A stretch of 6,658 nt of DNA, taken from NCBI GenBank assembly GCA_007121175.1, contig SKMG01000261.1, positions 1-6,658 of the forward strand. The letters run 5' to 3'. Under the pieces are notes generated by a model. That model ran no database searches. It had not been told where the DNA came from and worked only from the letters and a program-made list of their open reading frames with translations. Source of the stretch: Trueperaceae bacterium (lineage in GTDB: Bacteria > Deinococcota > Deinococci > Deinococcales > Trueperaceae). Made by a program: the position numbers and the translations under genes. Below are positions 5,723-6,658 of this stretch, piece by piece; positions within the stretch are counted from its first letter, which is position 1; each line of letters opens with the position of its first letter.

Positions 5723-5775
5723 ACAGGGAGGGCCGGGAGGGCCGTGCCGGTTGTCCTATGAACGGTCCTCCCTGT
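5723..5775 (+). terminator. Inverted repeat, probable transcription terminator
   Basis: ACAGGGAGGGCC (5723-5734) pairs with GGTCCTCCCTGT (5764-5775) over 12 bp with one G-T wobble and a 29-nt loop. It begins 20 nt after the secreted-protein stop. There is no T tract, as is common in high-GC genomes, so a pause site or protein-binding palindrome is possible. Confidence 0.45.
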
Positions 5776-5821
5776 CGCCGCGGTCGGGGAAGGTGCGCTC
5801 GGTCGTCGGGTCTGGTTTTCC

Positions 5822-5938
5822 TCAGGGCAGGAAGACCACACTCTGGTGCTGCTCGAGGGACGCGCGGTTGGGGCGCTCGTCGGGTCGCTCGGGCAGCACC
5901 AGGAGCGGTCTCGCGGCGAGTTCGTCGTAAGTCACGGC
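5822..5938 (-). CDS. Possible 38-aa small ORF opposite the vapC upstream region
   Basis: On the minus strand, from a GTG at 5938, this reads TYDELAARPLLVLPERPDER and ends QHQSVVFLP. The frame is open to an ATG at 6004, which would overlap the PIN gene start by 20 bp. Third positions are strongly G/C, and the block YDELAARPLLVLPER looks like genuine protein. It vaguely recalls short conserved proteins with a 'DELaaRpLLaLPeRE' start, but I cannot name a family. No Shine-Dalgarno sequence or -10 box stands out. It may be a real microprotein, a truncated one, or chance. Confidence 0.3.
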   Translation of the reverse strand, partial: AVTYDELAARPLLVLPERPDERPNRASLEQHQSVVFLP

Positions 5939-5984
5939 CTGTGTCGGTTGCGCTGTACGCGCTCCTCGACCGAGACTGAACGGC

Positions 5985-6434
5985 GTGTTCGTCGTCGACA
6001 CCAACGTCTTGCTCTACGCCGCGGACGAGAGCAGCAAGTTCCACGCGCCGTGCCGGCGCTTGCTCGAAGGGCTACGGACTGGGCCGATCCCGTGGTTCCT
6101 CACCTGGGGCATCTCCTACGAGTTCCTGCGCGTCGCCACCCACCCGCGCGTCTACCCGCAGCCGTGGTCGGCGTCCGAGGCTTATGCGTTCCTGCAAGCC
6201 CTGCTGCGTTCCCCGAGCGCATGCCTGCTGGTACCCACGGTGCGCCATGCGGAGGTCCTCGCCGCATCGCTCGCCGACGTGCCCGAAGCGCGCGGCAACC
6301 TCTTGCGCGACCTCCACATCGCCGTTGTCGTGCGCGAGCACGGGGTGAGCCGCCTCATCACGCGCGAGCGCGACTTCTACCGCTTCGGGTACCGCGACGT
6401 CGTCGATCCGCTCTGGGTGGAGCGCCTCGGCTGA
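5985..6434 (+). CDS. vapC: VapC-type PIN-domain ribonuclease toxin
   Basis: This complete 149-residue PIN domain begins at GTG with MFVVDTNVLLYAADESSKFH. Conserved acidic residues are all present: Asp5 in VVDTN, Glu46 in WGISYEFLRVATHP, Asp109 in NLLRDLHIAVVVREHG, and Asp130 in TRERDFYRFG near the C-terminus. The family (VapC, COG1848-like) holds one or two Mg2+ ions and cuts tRNA or rRNA to stop growth until bound by its antitoxin. Normally a 70-90 codon VapB lies directly upstream with a few bases of overlap. Here the 281 nt upstream contain no ribbon-helix-helix, AbrB or Phd-like ORF in frame with such an arrangement, so it looks solitary or its antitoxin is unrecognised. No Shine-Dalgarno sequence is evident at the GTG. 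A hairpin follows the stop immediately. The family call is firm; activity is inferred. Confidence 0.9.
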   Translation: MFVVDTNVLLYAADESSKFHAPCRRLLEGLRTGPIPWFLTWGISYEFLRVATHPRVYPQPWSASEAYAFLQALLRSPSACLLVPTVRHAEVLAASLADVPEARGNLLRDLHIAVVVREHGVSRLITRERDFYRFGYRDVVDPLWVERLG

Positions 6435-6467
6435 GGGCGCGTTCCCGGGCTCGGGTTCGACGCGCCC
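6435..6467 (+). terminator. GC-rich hairpin directly after vapC
   Basis: GGGCGCGT (6435-6442) and ACGCGCCC (6460-6467) form a perfect 8-bp stem with a 17-nt loop, starting at the base after the TGA. No T tract follows. The right arm lies within a tandem direct repeat of GGTTCGACGCG (6454-6464 and 6468-6478). Confidence 0.45.
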
Positions 6468-6585
6468 GGTTCGACGCGACGACCCCGGGGTCGCCAGGTC
6501 AGGCCCCAGCCGCTCGGCGGCGTGGAACATACGGTGTCGACGCTTGGGCTGCGCGGGCCCAGAATCGCTATGAAGCGTTTCGTGC

Positions 6586-6618
6586 TAAAGTCTGAATAGC
6601 ACTGAGCGTTGTTCAACG
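6586..6618 (+). promoter_or_regulatory. Possible promoter and operator-like palindrome before a downstream gene
   Basis: TAAAGT (6586-6591) fits a TAnnnT -10 box in a locally AT-richer stretch. The palindrome CGTTG-TT-CAACG (6607-6618) lies 15 nt downstream, where a repressor could block transcription. No clear -35 is seen. Confidence 0.3.
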
Positions 6619-6642
6619 TTGCTTGATGAGGCGGTGAGCGTC

Positions 6643-6658
6643 GTGAAGCGCGGCATGA
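6643..6658 (+). CDS. Possible 5' end of a gene running out of the window
   Basis: GTG at 6643 follows GAGG (6628-6631) and reads MKRGM up to the last base. An in-frame GTG at 6634 is an alternative but lies only 2 nt from GAGG. Too little remains to name a product. It is listed because a possible promoter and palindrome precede it. Confidence 0.2.

Noticed and set aside
5846..6595. 249-codon plus ORF overlapping vapC
   Set aside because: It is Arg-rich throughout and is a frame shadow of the PIN gene, which keeps all catalytic residues.
1..6658. CRISPR array, tRNA or rRNA genes, riboswitch
   Set aside because: No regularly spaced repeats, cloverleaf or conserved RNA motif was seen on reading either strand by eye.

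Overview
This is a 6.66 kb GC-rich window (third codon positions strongly G/C) from an unidentified bacterium. Three starts (1209 on the minus strand; 1565 and 2671 on the plus strand) sit only 5-6 nt behind a TAnnnT -10-like hexamer and have no clear Shine-Dalgarno sequence. That is the layout expected for leaderless mRNAs in Actinobacteria and Deinococcota, although the nucleotidyltransferase pair seen here also occurs in other high-GC soil phyla. Taxonomy below 'high-GC environmental bacterium' cannot be settled from the sequence. The mix of an IS remnant, toxin-antitoxin-like genes, truncated genes and short gene scraps marks it as an accessory region.

Layout. (1) About 1-400, minus strand: a frameshifted fragment of an IS1380-family (DDE group 1) transposase. 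(2) 480-1209, minus strand: a two-gene operon of a MNT/AbiEii-like nucleotidyltransferase with a degraded active site and its small RSxEEA-type partner, joined by a 1-nt gap. (3) 1210-1564: a divergent intergenic region with a coding-like stretch open on both strands but without a good start. (4) 1565-3962, plus strand: a zinc metallopeptidase (HELAH plus downstream EVEAAS, M78/ArdC-like zincin), a predicted 21-codon leader ORF, and a 409-residue protein with one N-terminal membrane anchor and a helical, coiled-coil-prone cytoplasmic part. (5) 3963-5172: a scrap region with a hairpin, a possible 49-aa minus-strand ORF, an N-terminally truncated NHL/SMP-30-like beta-propeller (homology about 4210-4828) and a tail unlike the propeller. 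(6) 5173-5703: a secreted DUF3237-like protein with a good RBS, followed by a strong inverted repeat. (7) 5985-6434: a complete VapC-type PIN-domain ribonuclease with no recognisable antitoxin upstream, followed by a hairpin. (8) 6586-6658: a possible promoter, a 12-bp palindrome and possibly the start of another gene.

The best candidate for an undescribed system is the metallopeptidase / short coupled leader / membrane-anchored protein cassette at 1554-3962, beside the nucleotidyltransferase pair. I infer a membrane-linked proteolytic stress or defence module from gene order and architecture only. I recognise no characterised system with these parts, and no substrate is visible. The second notable point is that the nucleotidyltransferase has lost its DxD metal-binding aspartates (V and H instead) while its reading frame, partner and apparent promoter are intact. 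It may therefore work as a pseudoenzyme.
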